Assembly: GCF_000241265.1 (NCBI RefSeq)
Contig: NZ_BAEE01000021.1
Coordinates: 62,001-126,000, forward strand
From: Gordonia araii NBRC 100433
GTDB lineage: Bacteria > Actinomycetota > Actinomycetes > Mycobacteriales > Mycobacteriaceae
DNA: 64,000 nt
Direction of reading: 5' to 3'
Shown here in pieces: positions 44,789-54,474 of this stretch (positions are counted from its first letter, which is position 1; each line of letters opens with the position of its first letter). The position numbers and the translations under genes were made by a program. The notes beneath the pieces are model-generated. The model had not been told where the DNA came from. It saw nothing but the letters and a program-made list of their open reading frames with translations, and searched no databases.

Positions 44789-45574
44789 ATGAAACTCATT
44801 CCGGAAACGCTGCGTACCCCGATGTACGCGGTCTATGAACGACGGCTCACGCAGCTGTTGGACCGGGAGCGTCTGCCCAAGCACGTCGCCATCATTTGCG
44901 ACGGCAACCGGCGCTGGGCGCGCGAAGCGGGTTTCGAGGACGTCAGCCACGGTCACCGGGTCGGAGCGGCCCGCATCGCCGACATGCTGTCCTGGTGCGA
45001 CGAGCTCGGCATCAGGACCGTGACGATCTACCTGCTCTCGACCGAGAACCTGCAGCGGCCGTCGGAAGAACTCGACGCGCTGATGGAGATCGTGCCCGAC
45101 ATCGTCGACGAGATCGCGGCGCCCGAGCGCGGGTGGCGGGTACGGCTCGTCGGCAACATCGATCAGCTGCCCGCCGCGGCCGCCCAACGGCTGAAGTCCG
45201 CGGCCGACCGCACGTCGGCGCATGACGACCGCCTCAACGTCAACGTCGCCGTCGGCTACGGAGGCCGCCAGGAGATCGTCGATTCGGTGCGCGACCTCCT
45301 CGCCGAGCACGTCTCGGCCGGCGATTCAGCCGAGCAGCTGATCGAAGCGGTCACCGTCGAAGCGATCGACCGCAACCTGTACACCAAAGGCCAGCCCGAC
45401 CCCGACCTGGTGATCCGGACCTCCGGCGAACAGCGGCTGTCCGGGTTCCTCCTGTGGCAGAGCGCGTATTCGGAGATCTGGTTCACCGATGCCTACTGGC
45501 CGGAGTTCCGCCGGGTCGACTTTCTCCGCGCGCTGCGCGACTACGGCGCGCGGAATCGCCGATTCGGCCGGTAA
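44789..45574 (+). CDS. Isoprenyl transferase (short-chain Z-prenyl diphosphate synthase-like)
   Basis: 261 residues of the cis-prenyltransferase (UppS) family. The catalytic motif is HVAIICDGNRRWAREAGFED; the substrate regions TIYLLSTENLQRPSEELDAL and the C-terminal PDLVIRTSGEQRLSGFLLWQ, then SAYSEIWFTDAYWPEF, are intact. By position beside trhA it corresponds to Rv1086 of M. tuberculosis, which as I recall makes Z,E-farnesyl diphosphate for decaprenyl phosphate synthesis. Chain length cannot be read reliably from the sequence. ATG 44789 (MKLIPETLRTPMYAVYERRL) fits the family. Confidence 0.88.
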   Translation: MKLIPETLRTPMYAVYERRLTQLLDRERLPKHVAIICDGNRRWAREAGFEDVSHGHRVGAARIADMLSWCDELGIRTVTIYLLSTENLQRPSEELDALMEIVPDIVDEIAAPERGWRVRLVGNIDQLPAAAAQRLKSAADRTSAHDDRLNVNVAVGYGGRQEIVDSVRDLLAEHVSAGDSAEQLIEAVTVEAIDRNLYTKGQPDPDLVIRTSGEQRLSGFLLWQSAYSEIWFTDAYWPEFRRVDFLRALRDYGARNRRFGR

Positions 45575-45610
45575 CCGCGGATCTGCTGGTCGTCGCACTA
45601 GATTTGAAAC

Positions 45611-46264
45611 ATGTACGACGATGCCGACGAGCGCGAGGCCATAGCCGACCTCGGCGACTTCGAGTTCGAGCGCAAGTTCTTGCTGCGGGATCTGCCGTCC
45701 GAGGGGGCGAGCGACCCGACCCCGACGCTGATAGTCCAGGCCTACGTCTTCGCCGAGGACGGCTTCGCCGTGCGGGTGCGCATCAGCGGCGCGGCCTCCT
45801 CGGTGGACCTCGACCTGCCGCCCCGGGATCTGCCCGAGGCCCTCACCGCACTGCCCGACGCGGTTGGGACCATCGGGGTGAAAGGGCCGGCGGTGTCGGG
45901 GACGAGGTACGAGGCCGAGCGGGAGATCGACTCGCTGGTCGCCGGATCGATCGCCGGCCGGGCGTCGGCGCTGATCGCCAAGGTGCGCTACTCGATGTGG
46001 ATGGGGGAGGACGGCTGGGTCGTCGACCGCTTCCTCGCCGACAATGCTCCGCTGCTGGTCGGTGAGGTCGAGCGCGCCCGGCCGGTGACCGATTTGGCCA
46101 TCCCGGACTTCTGCGTGACAGAAGTCTCGGAGGACTCGCGATTCGGCAACGAGTACCTGGCGCACCACCCTTTCCCGACATGGGCTGCCGAGTTCGCCGA
46201 CGAGTACCGGTTGCTCGGCCCGGGCTTCATGCAGTCTCTGGGGGAGAACCGCTTTGAGCGCTGA
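45611..46264 (+). CDS. CYTH domain protein (adenylate cyclase/triphosphatase-like)
   Basis: 217 residues. The CYTH fold is indicated by the N-terminal LGDFEFERKFLLRDL, a variant of the ExExK motif in which the first two acidic residues are E-F-E-R-K. Alternating charged strands follow: GFAVRVRISG, GTIGVKGPAVSGTRYEAERE, KVRYSMWMGEDGWVVDRF and LLVGEVERA. Such enzymes hydrolyse or cyclise triphosphates with divalent metals; inorganic tripolyphosphatase is a common activity. It lies 36 bp behind the isoprenyl transferase, and its stop abuts the convergent TetR gene. Confidence 0.82.
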   Translation: MYDDADEREAIADLGDFEFERKFLLRDLPSEGASDPTPTLIVQAYVFAEDGFAVRVRISGAASSVDLDLPPRDLPEALTALPDAVGTIGVKGPAVSGTRYEAEREIDSLVAGSIAGRASALIAKVRYSMWMGEDGWVVDRFLADNAPLLVGEVERARPVTDLAIPDFCVTEVSEDSRFGNEYLAHHPFPTWAAEFADEYRLLGPGFMQSLGENRFER

Positions 46265-46837
46265 TTACCGGTTGCGCGCCGCCAGCGCCGCATCGATGTA
46301 GTCCACCAGCGGCGCGTTGTCGCCCGCCGTCATCCACCGCCGATACCCGAATTCGACGACGGCGAGTACCGATATCACCAGCACGCCGGGGCGGAAATCG
46401 TCCTCGGCGGTTCGAAGCCGATGCGCCGTGATGGCGATGAGTTGTTCCCGGTCGTCATCATCGATCATCTGGACGCGGTCGAGAATCCCGGGGACTTGCG
46501 CGATGATCGCCCGCCAGTTGGCCGGCTCGGCGTCGCTCAACGATTGCGTCTGCTCGCGTATCGCTGCGACGAGAGCGGCTTCCGGGTCCGAGTCTTGGCT
46601 GGCGCGAAATCGTTCGAGAATCGCGGCGCTGCTGGCCCGGACCGGGCGCAGCAGCAGATCGTCTTTGGTCGGCACGTGCCGGTAGTACGTGCTCGGTGAT
46701 ACCCCGGCAGCGGACGCGATCTCGTCGGTCGTGACGGCGTCGTAGCCGCGTTCGCCGAATAGCCGGAGTGCGGCTGCGTCGATGCTTCGGCGAACTTCCT
46801 CGCGCTGCCTAGCGCGGAGCGGGGGGAGAGACGTCAC
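46265..46837 (-). CDS. TetR/AcrR family transcriptional regulator
   Basis: About 190 residues from GTG 46837; an earlier ATG at 46873 would lie only 2 bp from the operator. The HTH reads REEVRRSIDAAALRLFGERG, then YDAVTTDEIASAAGVSPSTY and YRHVPTKDDLLLRPV. The C-terminal domain begins at RASSAAILERFRASQDSDPE. It is divergent from the flavoprotein dehydrogenase gene, and the double palindrome at 46875-46907 lies between them, so it probably controls that gene and itself. Ligand unknown; a steroid or steroid-like compound is plausible from the neighbour. Confidence 0.87.
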   Translation of the reverse strand: MTSLPPLRARQREEVRRSIDAAALRLFGERGYDAVTTDEIASAAGVSPSTYYRHVPTKDDLLLRPVRASSAAILERFRASQDSDPEAALVAAIREQTQSLSDAEPANWRAIIAQVPGILDRVQMIDDDDREQLIAITAHRLRTAEDDFRPGVLVISVLAVVEFGYRRWMTAGDNAPLVDYIDAALAARNR

Positions 46838-46874
46838 TCCGCCACTCTGGCATATTGCGCCGCGCCCGCGCACG

Positions 46875-46907
46875 TGATAGTTACTATCATATGGATAGTA
46901 ACTATCA
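46875..46907. promoter_or_regulatory. Double palindromic operator overlapping the dehydrogenase start codon
   Basis: GATAGTTACTATC (46876-46888) and GATAGTAACTATC (46894-46906) are each 6-1-6 palindromes, 18 bp centre to centre. Together with flanking T and A they form a perfect 14-5-14 inverted repeat (46875-46907). The 5-bp spacer contains the start codon at 46891-46893, so a bound repressor would cover the translation start region. Two dimers of the adjacent TetR protein could bind side by side. Confidence 0.78.
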
Positions 46908-48558
46908 GGCAGATGTGGTCGTCGTTGGTTCCGGCGCAGCCGGCATGACCGCAGCGATCACGGCGGCGCGTAGCGGCATGAAGGTTGTGCTGGTCGAGAA
47001 GTCGAACCGATGGGGTGGATCCACAGCCCGGTCGGGCGGTGGCATCTGGATCCCGGGCAACGACGTTCTCGCCGCTTCCGCGGGGATCGACAGCATCGAC
47101 GACGCCCGGCGCTACCTTCATGCCCTGGCCGGCGACGTCGTCGACGTTGAGAAGCTCGATACCTACATTGATCGAGGTCCGGAGGCTCTGCGCGCACTGT
47201 GCGAGTGGACGCCGCTGCGACTGATGTGGGTGGACGGATACTCGGACTATTTGCCTGAACTGCCCGGCGGCCGTGCCGAGGGGCGGTCGGTAGAACCGCG
47301 GCCGTTCGATGTGCGGACGTTGGGCGACGACTACGCCACGATGGAACCGTTCTACACAAAGACTCCACTCAACGTGGTGGTGACTCAAGGCGACTACAAA
47401 TGGTTGAGCACGGGCACGCGGCATTGGCGGGGTCCGGTACGCATGCTGAAGATCGCAGGTCGAACGGCGATCGCCCGTTTGCGCGGACAGCGGCTCGTGG
47501 GGCTCGGGGGCGCCCTCGTCGGGCCTTTGATGATCGGCGTCCGCCAGGCAGGGGTGTCGGTTCGGCTCGGTTGCGGCATGAGGGAACTGATTCAGATCGA
47601 CGGCCAGGTGACCGGAGTGGTCCTCGACACTGGTGAACAACTCATCGCGAAGCGCGGCGTGATCCTCGGGTGTGGAGGCTTCGACCATAACGAGGCGATG
47701 CGCAGGCAATACCACCGAGCGCCGGCGGGGACGACGTACTCTCTTGGCGCGACGGCAAACACCGGTGACGGGATCACGGCGGCCACCGAAGTCGGAGCCG
47801 GGGTGGACCTGATGGACGACGCGTGGTGGGCGCCCTCGATTCCGCTTGCGAGTGGACCGTGGTTCGCCCTCTCCGAGCGCTCGCTTCCCCGCAGCCTCAT
47901 CGTCAATGATCGGGGAGTTCGATTCATGAACGAGTCACTTCCCTATGTGGAAGCGACCCACGCCATGTTCGGTGGGGAGCACGGGAGCGGCGCGGGGCCC
48001 GCCGAGAATCTTCCGGCCTGGATGATTTTCGATCAGGGTTACCGTGACCGCTACGTCTTCGCCGGTCGGCCGGCGAAGACGCCGCTACCGCAGAAATGGT
48101 TCGACAGTGGAGCTCTCGTGCGAGCCGATTCGATCCCCGAACTGGCGGTGCGCCTCTCGCTGCCCGGCGACGCGCTGGCGGCAACAATCGCGCGATTCAA
48201 CGAGTTTGCCCGCGCCGGCGTCGACGAGGATTTCGGGCGGGGTGCCTCCGCCTACGACCGCTACTACGGCGACATCACGAACAAGCCCAACCCCGGCCTT
48301 GGGGTGCTCGACAAGCCGCCCTACTATGCCGCCGAATTCGTGCCGGCCGACCTCGGCACCAAAGGTGGCTTGGTTACCGACGCGCGAGCCCGAGTCCTCC
48401 GTGCAGACGCATCGGTGATTGGCGGACTGTATGCGTCGGGGAACGTGTCTTCGGCGGTCATGGGGCATACGTACGCGGGGCCAGGCGCCACGATCGGACC
48501 CGCTATCGTCTTCGGGTACCTGGCGGCGCGTGATGTGGTGGAGGCCGCGAGTCGGTAG
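46891..48558 (+). CDS. FAD-dependent oxidoreductase, 3-ketosteroid delta1-dehydrogenase-like
   Basis: About 555 residues from ATG 46891. The Rossmann motif VVVGSGAAGMTAAITAARSG is followed by VVLVEKSNRWGGSTARSGGG. The FAD-binding C-terminal GGLYASGNVSSAVMGHTYAG, then PGATIGPAIVFGYLAARDVV, is typical of the succinate-dehydrogenase/KstD flavoprotein group, as are FDHNEAMRRQYHR and RLSLPGDALAATIARFNEFA. KstD-type enzymes introduce the 1,2 double bond into 3-ketosteroids; other members reduce fumarate-like substrates. Start choice: the operator sits exactly over this codon, and upstream codons add non-conserved residues. Confidence 0.85.
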   Translation: MDSNYQADVVVVGSGAAGMTAAITAARSGMKVVLVEKSNRWGGSTARSGGGIWIPGNDVLAASAGIDSIDDARRYLHALAGDVVDVEKLDTYIDRGPEALRALCEWTPLRLMWVDGYSDYLPELPGGRAEGRSVEPRPFDVRTLGDDYATMEPFYTKTPLNVVVTQGDYKWLSTGTRHWRGPVRMLKIAGRTAIARLRGQRLVGLGGALVGPLMIGVRQAGVSVRLGCGMRELIQIDGQVTGVVLDTGEQLIAKRGVILGCGGFDHNEAMRRQYHRAPAGTTYSLGATANTGDGITAATEVGAGVDLMDDAWWAPSIPLASGPWFALSERSLPRSLIVNDRGVRFMNESLPYVEATHAMFGGEHGSGAGPAENLPAWMIFDQGYRDRYVFAGRPAKTPLPQKWFDSGALVRADSIPELAVRLSLPGDALAATIARFNEFARAGVDEDFGRGASAYDRYYGDITNKPNPGLGVLDKPPYYAAEFVPADLGTKGGLVTDARARVLRADASVIGGLYASGNVSSAVMGHTYAGPGATIGPAIVFGYLAARDVVEAASR

Positions 48559-48569
48559 CGCACCACGCT

Positions 48570-50015
48570 TCACGCGATGTCGCGCAACAGACTTGTCAGC
48601 GCCGCGACGTCGGTTGTGTAAGACGAGGCCGACGGCGTGCCAAACCCGACGACTAATCCGTGCCGCGGCGGATCGGTCGCCGCGGGGTGAGCGAAGAACG
48701 AGAGTGCAGTTACGCCGATGTCGCGCTCGATCGCGGCCCTGATCAGGGCCGACTCTCGATCGGCGGTCGTCGCAATCACCGCGTGTAGACCGCCGGCGAT
48801 TCCGGAAACGTTGATGCCGATCTCGGCGAGCGCCGCGATCAGCTGGTCGCGGCGCCGCCGGTAGAACTGTCGGGTCCGCCGGATATGTCGGTCGTAGGCA
48901 CCGGAGTTGATCATCTCGGCCAGGACCAGTTGGTCCACGATGCTCGCATCTGGCTCGCGAAGCCCCTTTGACCAGGCGACCTGCTCGACGAGCCGGTGCG
49001 GTAGAACCAGCCAGCCGATCCGTACCGACGGCGACAGCGTCTTGCTCACCGAGCCGGTATACGCGACGACGTCGGGGCCGAGTGCTTGGAGGGCGCCGAC
49101 ACGGTCGCGTGCATAGCGGTACTCGCCGTCGTAGTCGTCCTCGACGACCAATCCGCTGGTCCGTCTGGCCCAATCGATGACCGCGGTGCGACGCGCCGGG
49201 GATAGCGACACGCCGGTGGGTGACTGATGGCTCGGGGTGAGGAGCACCGATGTCGCCCGCGGCGGAATCGCGTCGATGACCGCACCGTGGTCATCGAGCG
49301 GTACGGGGATCGTTGCTGCGCCGCGTTCTTCGATCGCCTCGCGATGAAACATCAGCCCGTGGCTCTCGACCGCCACTGATCGTCCGAGTACCGCCGGCGT
49401 CAGCAGTCGAAGCGAGTACTGGACGGCCGGTGTGAGGACGATCTGGTCCGCCTCGGCAAGTACCCCGCGAGCGCGGGCGAGGTAGTGTGCCAGCGCCGTG
49501 CGCAACTCCCAACTGCCGTGGGGTGGACACGGGTCGAAGGCGCTGTCCGGTGCGGTTCCGAGCGCGTGTCGGGTAGCGGTGATCCAATCGGCCCGGGGGA
49601 ATCTGCCTGCATTCGGCTGACCGGTGAGAAAGTTGTGCCGCGGGGGTGTGGCAGTCGCCGACGACCTGGCTGCCGGCATCGGTGGGGTGGCGGTCACCCG
49701 TTCGGCGACCCGCGTGCCTGCGCCCTGGCGTGCCACTAGCCAACCTTCGGCGATCAGATCCGAATAGGCCGCCGCGGCTGTGCCCCTCGCGATGCCGAGG
49801 TCGGCGGCAAGCGAGCGATACGGCGGTAGGCGGCTGCCGGCCGTTAGCCGGCCGTCGGTGATGGCGGCACGCAGGGATTCGGCCAGGTCGCGGCGCTGTC
49901 GGGCACCGCGGCCGCGCGACGGTCCGTCCGCGACGAAGTCCAGATGCAGATCGGTGCCGGTGCTCGCCGCTGTGCCCCAAGCCTTGTTAGTCAGAGAATT
50001 GGCCCGATTATTCAT
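48570..50015 (-). CDS. MocR/PdxR-type GntR regulator with aminotransferase-like domain
   Basis: 481 residues. The N-terminal GntR winged helix reads DLAESLRAAITDGRLTAGSR, then LPPYRSLAADLGIARGTAAA and AYSDLIAEGWLVARQGAG. A fold-type I aminotransferase domain follows, with GGEHTG-like substitutes, NP region HQSPTGVSLSPARRTAVIDW, the PLP-Asp and Tyr strand GLVVEDDYDGEYRYARDRVG, and the PLP-lysine motif VAYTGSVSKTLSPSVRIGWL. Such proteins use PLP as effector and often act on the divergent gene. The divergent neighbour here is an NAD(P)-binding protein; an inverted repeat lies at 50020-50047. Confidence 0.9.
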   Translation of the reverse strand: MNNRANSLTNKAWGTAASTGTDLHLDFVADGPSRGRGARQRRDLAESLRAAITDGRLTAGSRLPPYRSLAADLGIARGTAAAAYSDLIAEGWLVARQGAGTRVAERVTATPPMPAARSSATATPPRHNFLTGQPNAGRFPRADWITATRHALGTAPDSAFDPCPPHGSWELRTALAHYLARARGVLAEADQIVLTPAVQYSLRLLTPAVLGRSVAVESHGLMFHREAIEERGAATIPVPLDDHGAVIDAIPPRATSVLLTPSHQSPTGVSLSPARRTAVIDWARRTSGLVVEDDYDGEYRYARDRVGALQALGPDVVAYTGSVSKTLSPSVRIGWLVLPHRLVEQVAWSKGLREPDASIVDQLVLAEMINSGAYDRHIRRTRQFYRRRRDQLIAALAEIGINVSGIAGGLHAVIATTADRESALIRAAIERDIGVTALSFFAHPAATDPPRHGLVVGFGTPSASSYTTDVAALTSLLRDIA

Positions 50016-50019
50016 AGGG

Positions 50020-50047
50020 TGATTGAACCATTTATCTGATTCAATCA
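50020..50047. promoter_or_regulatory. Inverted repeat between mocR-type gene and NmrA-like gene
   Basis: TGATTGAA (50020-50027) and TTCAATCA (50040-50047) are perfect 8-bp arms around a 12-bp spacer, 4 bp from the MocR start. MocR regulators typically bind spaced repeats in the divergent promoter, so this is the natural operator candidate. Confidence 0.6.
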
Positions 50048-50109
50048 GCCTCTATCCTGAGGGGGGATCGCAGTTGTGATCGGGATGGCTAGGGAGAAAG
50101 GGGCCGGCA

Positions 50110-50874
50110 GTGAAAGCAGTCGTGCTCGGGGCGACCGGAACGATGGGCGCCCTCGTGAGCAACCAGTTGGGTGAGCGCGGAGTCACCGTCGTGGAGGCGC
50201 ACCGTGGCAGCGGGGTCGACGCGCGGACCGGTGCCGGATTGGCCGAAGCGGTCGACGGCGCCGACGTCGTCATCGACTGCCTCAACCTGACCACGATGTC
50301 GGCCGCGAAGGCGAAGGAGTTTTTTGCCCAGGCCGCCACCAACGTCGCCGAGGCGGCGACCGCGGCGGGAGCCCGCGTCGTCTGCTTGTCGATCTGCAAT
50401 GCCGCCGATCCCGCCGTCAATCGTCGAATGGGCTACTACCAGGGCAAAGCCGCTCAAGAGCAGACTTACCGCGACATCCTCGGCAACCGGCTGACGGTCG
50501 TGCGGACCACGCAGTGGTTCGAGCTGGCGGCCACGATGACCGATCAGATGTCTGTGGGTCCCATCGCGGTCATGCCGCATATGGTGACCGCGCCGATGGC
50601 CGCCAGCGACGGCGCGGCGGTCATCGCCGACGCGGCGTTGGGTACCGCGCACCAGGGGCGGCCGGTGGTCGAGGTCCGCGGTCCCGAACAGCTCGACCTG
50701 GTCGATGTCGCTCGGGCGCTGCGCGGAGTCCGGGGGGCTCGCGGGCCGCTGATCCCGATCCGCTTCGGCGGCCGGGCGCTGCGCGACGGCAGCCTCATTC
50801 CGCAGCATCCCGACGTCGTCACCGCGATGACGCTGGATCAATGGCTCAAGGGTGAGAACTCACAGCTTGCGTAG
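50110..50874 (+). CDS. NAD(P)-binding protein, atypical SDR (NmrA-like)
   Basis: 254 residues with an N-terminal Rossmann start [20 protein letters not shown] (GxxGxxG) and later [33 protein letters not shown] and [18 protein letters not shown], where Tyr-x-x-x-Lys occurs as YYQGK. This fits atypical short-chain dehydrogenases of the NmrA/NAD(P)H-binding group. GTG 50110 has GGGAGAAAGG upstream. Regulation by the divergent MocR-type protein is likely. The C-terminus overlaps the convergent coaA by 15 bp. Substrate unknown. Confidence 0.82.
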   Translation: MKAVVLGATGTMGALVSNQLGERGVTVVEAHRGSGVDARTGAGLAEAVDGADVVIDCLNLTTMSAAKAKEFFAQAATNVAEAATAAGARVVCLSICNAADPAVNRRMGYYQGKAAQEQTYRDILGNRLTVVRTTQWFELAATMTDQMSVGPIAVMPHMVTAPMAASDGAAVIADAALGTAHQGRPVVEVRGPEQLDLVDVARALRGVRGARGPLIPIRFGGRALRDGSLIPQHPDVVTAMTLDQWLKGENSQLA

Positions 50875-51798
50875 CCGGACCCGGTTGATCGAGTGATCGG
50901 AATCCTTGCGCAGGACGAGGTCGGCGCGGGGACGGGTCGGGAGGATGTTCTCCACCAGGTTGGGGCGGTTGATCGACGTCCAGATGTCCCGCGCGGCGGC
51001 GGTGGCCTGGACATCGTTGAGCCCGGCGTAGGAGTGGAAGTGCGAGTTCGGGTCGGCGAAGGACGTGGTGCGCATCTGCAGGAAGCGCGAGATGTACCAC
51101 TTCTCGATGTCGGAGGTCTTCGCGTCGACGTAGACGGAGAAGTCGAACAGATCCGAGACCATCAGCGTCGGGCCGGTCTGGAGCACGTTGAGGCCCTCGA
51201 TGATGAGGATGTCGGGCTGGCGGACGTAGTGGTTGACGTCAGGGACGATGTCGTAGGTCAGGTGCGAGTAGACCGGCGCGGTCACCTCGCGCGCTCCGGA
51301 CTTGACCTCGGTGACGAACCGCAGCAGCGCGCGGCGGTCATAGGACTCCGGAAAGCCCTTGCGGTGCATGATGCCGCGTCGTTCGAGCTCGCGCGTCGGA
51401 TAGAGGAAGCCGTCGGTTGTGACGAGGTCGACCTTCGGATGGGTGTCCCATCGGGCCAGCAGGGTCGCCAGTAGGCGCGCGGTCGTTGATTTGCCGACGG
51501 CGACGCTGCCGGCGATTCCGATGACGAACGGCACCTGGCGAGACGTCTGCAGTTCGCCCAGGAAGGTCGAGGTCGCGGCGTAGAGGCGTTGGCGCGCGGC
51601 GACGCGCAGGTGGATCAGACGCGACAGCGGCAGGTAGACGTCGGCGACCTCGGCGAGGTCGAGGCGCTCGCCCAGGCCGGCGATCGCGTCGAGCTCGTTC
51701 TGGGTCAGCACCATGGGCATGGATTCGCGCAGCTCGCGCCACTGTCGGCGGTCGAGCTCGAGGTACAGGCTGGGGTCGCGCCCAGAGGATCGCTTCAC
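50860..51798 (-). CDS. coaA: Pantothenate kinase, type I
   Basis: 312 residues, the same length I recall for M. tuberculosis CoaA. It phosphorylates pantothenate in the first committed step of coenzyme A synthesis. Walker A is [20 protein letters not shown] (about 93-110); the family features [56 protein letters not shown] and [14 protein letters not shown] are all present. GTG 51798 has AGGAG 6 nt upstream and gives the conserved start [20 protein letters not shown]. Confidence 0.94.
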   Translation of the reverse strand: MKRSSGRDPSLYLELDRRQWRELRESMPMVLTQNELDAIAGLGERLDLAEVADVYLPLSRLIHLRVAARQRLYAATSTFLGELQTSRQVPFVIGIAGSVAVGKSTTARLLATLLARWDTHPKVDLVTTDGFLYPTRELERRGIMHRKGFPESYDRRALLRFVTEVKSGAREVTAPVYSHLTYDIVPDVNHYVRQPDILIIEGLNVLQTGPTLMVSDLFDFSVYVDAKTSDIEKWYISRFLQMRTTSFADPNSHFHSYAGLNDVQATAAARDIWTSINRPNLVENILPTRPRADLVLRKDSDHSINRVRLRKL

Positions 51799-51917
51799 CG
51801 GCGCTCCTGGAGGCGTCCGCGAATCCCTGGTCCGAATCCGAACGGCATCAATCAAGCGTATTTGTCCGGTCCGAACCGCCGCCACGCGGGATGGCCGATT
51901 GTGGAAAGCTCGGCATC

Positions 51918-53129
51918 GTGAACCCCCGCGACGACGACGAGATCGTCACCGAGTACCTCCGCATCGGCCTCGCCTTCGACTTGCTCGAAGAGGGATTCGT
52001 CGACGCCTACACCGGCGATCCCGCACTCGTCGCGCAGGTCCGCGACGAGCCCCGGCCCGATCCGGCCGTGCTGGCCCGACGGGCCGCCGCCCTGCGCGAC
52101 CGACTGCCCGGCGGACTGCCCGCCGACCGTGCGGAGTTCCTGGCGTCACACCTGCGAGCGCTGGAGTGTTCGGCGCGCAAGTTCGCCGGTGAGGACATCG
52201 GCTTCGTCGACGAGGTGCGGGCCTACTTCGACGTCGACATCGCGCCGCAGGACCCCGATGTCTACCGCCAGGCGCACCGGGCACTCGCCGATGCGCTCGG
52301 GGTCGCCGACGACCCGGCGACGCTGCGCGACGCGTATCGCGCCTACCGGAAGTCCACCGAGATCCCCGCCGACCGCCTCGCCGACTGCGTCGACGCCTTC
52401 GCCTCGGCGTTGCGCGACGAGGTGCGCAAGACCGTCGACCTCCCCGTCGAGGAGACCGTCGACTTCGAGATCGTCTCCGACCAGCCGTGGTCCGGGTTCA
52501 ACTACTACCTGGGCGGATATCGCTCTCGCGTCGCCATCAACACCGATGTACCCCAGCATCTCGCGGCGTTGCCGCATCTGGTCGCACACGAGGCCTACCC
52601 GGGCCACCACACCGAGCATTGCCGCAAGGAGAAACTCCTGGTCGGGGGCGGGCAGCGCGAGCAGACCATCTTCCTGGTCAATACACCGCAGTGCCTGATG
52701 GCCGAAGGACTGGCCGATCACGCCCTGCGTGCCGCGATGGGCCCGGACTGGCCGTTGTGGGCCGAGACGATCTATGCCGACCTGGGGCTCCGGTTCGACG
52801 CGCGGAAGGCGACCGCGGTGGGGGAGGCGACGGCGGATCTGCTCGCCGTGCGCCAGGACGCCGCGCTGCTGCTGCACGACCGTGGAGCTGGACCGGACGA
52901 AGTCGCCGCTTTCCTCGCGACCTGGCTGCTGGTCGGCGAGGACCGGGCGCGGCAGATGCTGCGGTTCCTGACGTCACCGCTGTGGCGCGCCTACATCAGC
53001 ACCTACGTCGAGGGCTACCGATTGCTCGGGGAGTGGCTCGACGCCGGCGACGACCGGCCGGCGAGGTTCAACCGCCTTCTCGACGAGCCGCTGACCCCGG
53101 CGCTGCTGAGGGCGGAGTTGGCCAACTAA
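51918..53129 (+). CDS. DUF885-like zinc metallopeptidase
   Basis: About 403 residues. The gluzincin-type motif [12 protein letters not shown], a variant of HExxH with a further His pair, and [16 protein letters not shown] with the downstream Glu fit the DUF885 family of putative carboxypeptidase-like proteins. Other typical parts are [20 protein letters not shown] and [18 protein letters not shown]. No signal peptide, so probably cytosolic. GTG 51918 is my choice ([20 protein letters not shown]); an ATG nine codons upstream is possible. It lies 10 bp ahead of glyA. Confidence 0.8.
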   Translation: MNPRDDDEIVTEYLRIGLAFDLLEEGFVDAYTGDPALVAQVRDEPRPDPAVLARRAAALRDRLPGGLPADRAEFLASHLRALECSARKFAGEDIGFVDEVRAYFDVDIAPQDPDVYRQAHRALADALGVADDPATLRDAYRAYRKSTEIPADRLADCVDAFASALRDEVRKTVDLPVEETVDFEIVSDQPWSGFNYYLGGYRSRVAINTDVPQHLAALPHLVAHEAYPGHHTEHCRKEKLLVGGGQREQTIFLVNTPQCLMAEGLADHALRAAMGPDWPLWAETIYADLGLRFDARKATAVGEATADLLAVRQDAALLLHDRGAGPDEVAAFLATWLLVGEDRARQMLRFLTSPLWRAYISTYVEGYRLLGEWLDAGDDRPARFNRLLDEPLTPALLRAELAN

Positions 53130-53139
53130 ACTCGCCGGT

Positions 53140-54453
53140 ATGGCTGAGGCGAATGAAGCAACGTCGGTGAACACGATGTCCCTGGCGGAGCTCGACCCGG
53201 ATGTCGCCGCGGCGATGAACGGCGAGCTCTCCCGCCAGCGCGACACCCTGGAAATGATCGCGTCGGAGAACTTCGTGCCCCGCGCGGTGCTCCAGGCGCA
53301 GGGCAGCGTGCTGACCAACAAATACGCCGAGGGCTACCCCGGCCGCCGCTACTACGGCGGCTGCGAATACGTCGACGTGGTGGAGGACATCGCACGCGAC
53401 CGGGCGAAGGAGTTGTTCGGCGCGGAGTTCGCCAACGTGCAGCCCCACTCGGGCGCGCAGGCCAACGCCGCCGTGCTGATGACGCTGATGGAGCCGGGCG
53501 AGACCCTGATGGGCCTCGACCTCGCCCACGGCGGGCACCTCACCCACGGGATGCGGCTGAACTTCTCGGGCAAGCTCTACGAGAACGTCTTCTACGGCGT
53601 CAGCAAGGAAGACTTCCGCGTGGACATGGACGAGGTGCGCAAGATCGCCCTCGACACCAAGCCGAAGGTCATCTGCGCCGGCTGGTCGGCTTACCCGCGC
53701 ACCCTCGACTTCGCCGCCTTCCGCGAGATCGCCGACGAGGTGGGTGCGCACCTGTGGGTCGACATGGCCCACTTCGCCGGACTGGTCGCCGCCGGGCTGC
53801 ACCCCAACCCGGTGCCGCACGCCGACGTCGTGTCGACCACCGTGCACAAAACGCTCGGTGGCCCCCGCTCCGGGCTGATCCTGGCGAAGAAGGACTTCGC
53901 GAAAAAGCTGAACTCCTCGGTGTTCCCCGGGCAGCAGGGCGGGCCGCTGATGCACGTCATCGCCGGCAAGGCCGTCGCCCTGAAGATCGCCGCGGGCGAG
54001 GAGTTCAAGGAGCGCCAGCAGCGCACCCTCTCGGGTGCGAAGATCCTGGCCGACCGTCTCACCGGATCCGATGTCGCCGACGCCGGCGTCTCGGTGCTCA
54101 CCGGCGGCACCGACGTGCACCTGGTCCTCGTCGATCTGCGGAACAGCCCGCTCGACGGTCAGCAGGCCGAAGACCTGCTGCACGAGGTGGGGATCACCGT
54201 CAACCGCAACGCGGTGCCGTTCGATCCGCGACCGCCGATGGTCACCTCGGGACTGCGCATCGGCACGCCGGCGCTGGCCACCCGAGGTTTCGGCGACGAG
54301 CAGTTCACCGAGGTCGCCGACATCATCGCGACGGCGCTCGCGGCCGGAACGTCGGCCGACACGTCGGCCTTGCGCGCCCGTGTCTCCAACCTCGCATTGG
54401 ACTTCCCGCTGTACGACGGGCTCGAGCAGTGGGGACTCATGAGCCGGGTCTGA
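53140..54453 (+). CDS. glyA: Serine hydroxymethyltransferase
   Basis: 437 residues. PLP enzyme interconverting serine and glycine with tetrahydrofolate, a main source of one-carbon units. The conserved start [52 protein letters not shown] and the PLP-lysine motif [20 protein letters not shown] (K237) are intact, as is [20 protein letters not shown]. Backbone order coaA-glyA-desA2-phoH is preserved. Confidence 0.95.
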   Translation: MAEANEATSVNTMSLAELDPDVAAAMNGELSRQRDTLEMIASENFVPRAVLQAQGSVLTNKYAEGYPGRRYYGGCEYVDVVEDIARDRAKELFGAEFANVQPHSGAQANAAVLMTLMEPGETLMGLDLAHGGHLTHGMRLNFSGKLYENVFYGVSKEDFRVDMDEVRKIALDTKPKVICAGWSAYPRTLDFAAFREIADEVGAHLWVDMAHFAGLVAAGLHPNPVPHADVVSTTVHKTLGGPRSGLILAKKDFAKKLNSSVFPGQQGGPLMHVIAGKAVALKIAAGEEFKERQQRTLSGAKILADRLTGSDVADAGVSVLTGGTDVHLVLVDLRNSPLDGQQAEDLLHEVGITVNRNAVPFDPRPPMVTSGLRIGTPALATRGFGDEQFTEVADIIATALAAGTSADTSALRARVSNLALDFPLYDGLEQWGLMSRV

Positions 54454-54474
54454 CACCGGGTATCCTGGTCGACT

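Noticed and set aside
44729-45310. N-terminal extension of TrhA by 194 codons
   Set aside because: The extension is antisense to the isoprenyl transferase gene; TrhA proteins begin near ATG 44728.
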